Shown here: positions 6,672 to 7,347 of the stretch, one piece after another
Layout: each line of letters begins with the position of its first letter
How positions within the stretch are numbered: position 1 is the first letter of the stretch
From: Planctomycetaceae bacterium
GTDB taxonomy: Bacteria; Planctomycetota; Planctomycetia; Pirellulales; UBA1268
Length of the DNA stretch: 7,347 bases
NCBI GenBank assembly: GCA_009691925.1
Contig: SIAG01000204.1
Coordinates: 1 to 7,347, forward strand
Direction of reading: 5' to 3'
Translations under genes and position numbers: made by a program
The notes under the pieces: model-generated
What the model saw: the letters and a program-made list of their open reading frames with translations, nothing else
What the model was told of the DNA's origin: nothing
Database searches by the model: none

Positions 6672-6758
6672 GACTCTTCTCCGCCGCATGCCATGGTTAC
6701 TGGGAGGCCGGGCGGCATCCCGACCCGATTCCGATCCCTGCCACGGAGGATTCCGCTG

Positions 6759-7286
6759 ATGATCCGCTCGCTCCCCTTTGGGGCCTGTGCCCTCGCTCTG
6801 CTCGCCGCGGCTTCAGTTGCTGACGCCGGCTTCGGGCACCGCCGCCAACTCGCTGCCGGCTATCCGGTCGTCGCCGAGGATCCCGCCGAGCTCGGCTTCG
6901 CCGATCCGGCCTTCGCCCCCGCCCCGCTCGCCGGCCCCGTTGTCGACCCCGGCTTCGGCTTCGAGCCCGGCTGTGGCCCGATCACCGTCTGCCCCACCAA
7001 TCCCTGCATCAAATACCGCCACAAACACGCCCACAAGCACCGGCGTTGCGGCTGCTGTGTCGAGCCGACCTACGAGACGGTGCTCGAGGCCTGCAGCCCC
7101 GAGACCGGAGTAGCCGCCGCGATCCCCGTCTGCCTCCCGGTCTGCTGCCAGGGCTGCCCCTGCGAGACCTCGCGCTGCACCCTCTTCGGCTGTGGCCAGG
7201 TTCGCTTCGACTACGCCTGCGGCTGCTCCGTCATCGCCCGGTTCACGAAGCACGGCGACATCCTCGTGACCTACGTCGGCTTCTAG
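6759..7286 (+). CDS. Exported Cys/His-rich small protein, 175 aa, unknown function
   Basis: The ATG at 6759 follows GGAGG (6745-6749) by 9 nt and opens a clear signal peptide: basic MIRS, a hydrophobic core to about residue 20, and the cleavage site ADA before GFG (residue 23/24). An Ala/Pro-rich, acidic linker runs to about 70. Residues 72-156 hold 16 cysteines, including C-G-C-C (97-100), a CC pair at 129-130, CPC at 133-135 and CGC at 154-156. Residues 88-94 alternate His (HKHAHKH), a possible metal site. The chain ends in a short hydrophobic, strand-like VTYVGF. Sixteen cysteines is an even number, allowing eight disulfides in an envelope compartment, or metal binding. Proteins of this style occur in planctomycetes, but I do not recognise a named family. 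Neighbouring genes give no functional clue. Confidence 0.8.
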   Translation: MIRSLPFGACALALLAAASVADAGFGHRRQLAAGYPVVAEDPAELGFADPAFAPAPLAGPVVDPGFGFEPGCGPITVCPTNPCIKYRHKHAHKHRRCGCCVEPTYETVLEACSPETGVAAAIPVCLPVCCQGCPCETSRCTLFGCGQVRFDYACGCSVIARFTKHGDILVTYVGF

Positions 7287-7292
7287 CTTCAC

Positions 7293-7325
7293 GCCCGCGG
7301 GGCCATCCCTGGCCCCCGCGGGCTT
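7293..7325 (+). terminator. Strong hairpin terminator after the Cys-rich gene
   Basis: A 13-bp stem with one bulged C pairs GCCCGCGGGGCCA (7293-7305) with 7310-7323 around a TCCC loop, starting 7 nt past the stop codon. Only two T follow, so termination efficiency is uncertain, but the stem is very stable. Confidence 0.6.
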
Positions 7326-7347
7326 GGGCGCCGCCGGCTTCGGACCG

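Noticed and set aside
1..7347. CRISPR arrays, tRNA or rRNA genes, insertion sequences
   Set aside because: I saw no regularly spaced repeats, cloverleaf or rRNA-like segments, transposase frames or terminal inverted repeats when reading both strands.

Overview
This is a GC-rich bacterial window holding five complete protein genes and the 3' end of a sixth. The gene mix suggests a planctomycete, probably Pirellulales-like: a secreted ThuA-family protein with a GGCCHDY motif, a large flotillin-like SPFH protein, a Cys/His-rich small secreted protein, and carA not followed by carB. This taxonomic call is inference from gene content, not a database result.

Layout. Positions 1-186 (+) are the end of an unrecognised gene. 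Positions 410-2698 (-) encode a 762-residue membrane-anchored SPFH/flotillin-like protein, ending in a good intrinsic terminator at 317-357. Upstream of it lies a 5' leader of about 300 nt, from an extended -10 promoter at 3004-3012 to the GTG start at 2698. The leader carries what I read as a cyclic di-AMP riboswitch (ydaO-yuaA class) at 2847-2994 on the minus strand. Divergent from it are a secreted ThuA-domain protein (3216-4103, +) and carA (4279-5421, +), each with its own candidate promoter. A beta-propeller (SMP-30-like) gene (5534-6490, -) converges on carA. Divergent from the propeller is a 175-residue exported protein with 16 cysteines in about 85 residues (6759-7286, +), followed by a strong hairpin.

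The most notable content is the riboswitch-flotillin pair. The aptamer has an almost textbook 3' half, sits directly after an extended -10 promoter, and is followed only by the SPFH gene. If real, it puts a membrane-scaffold protein under control of a second messenger best known for osmotic, potassium and cell-wall control. The other genes look like single-gene units with no shared pathway, so I see no larger multi-gene system here.
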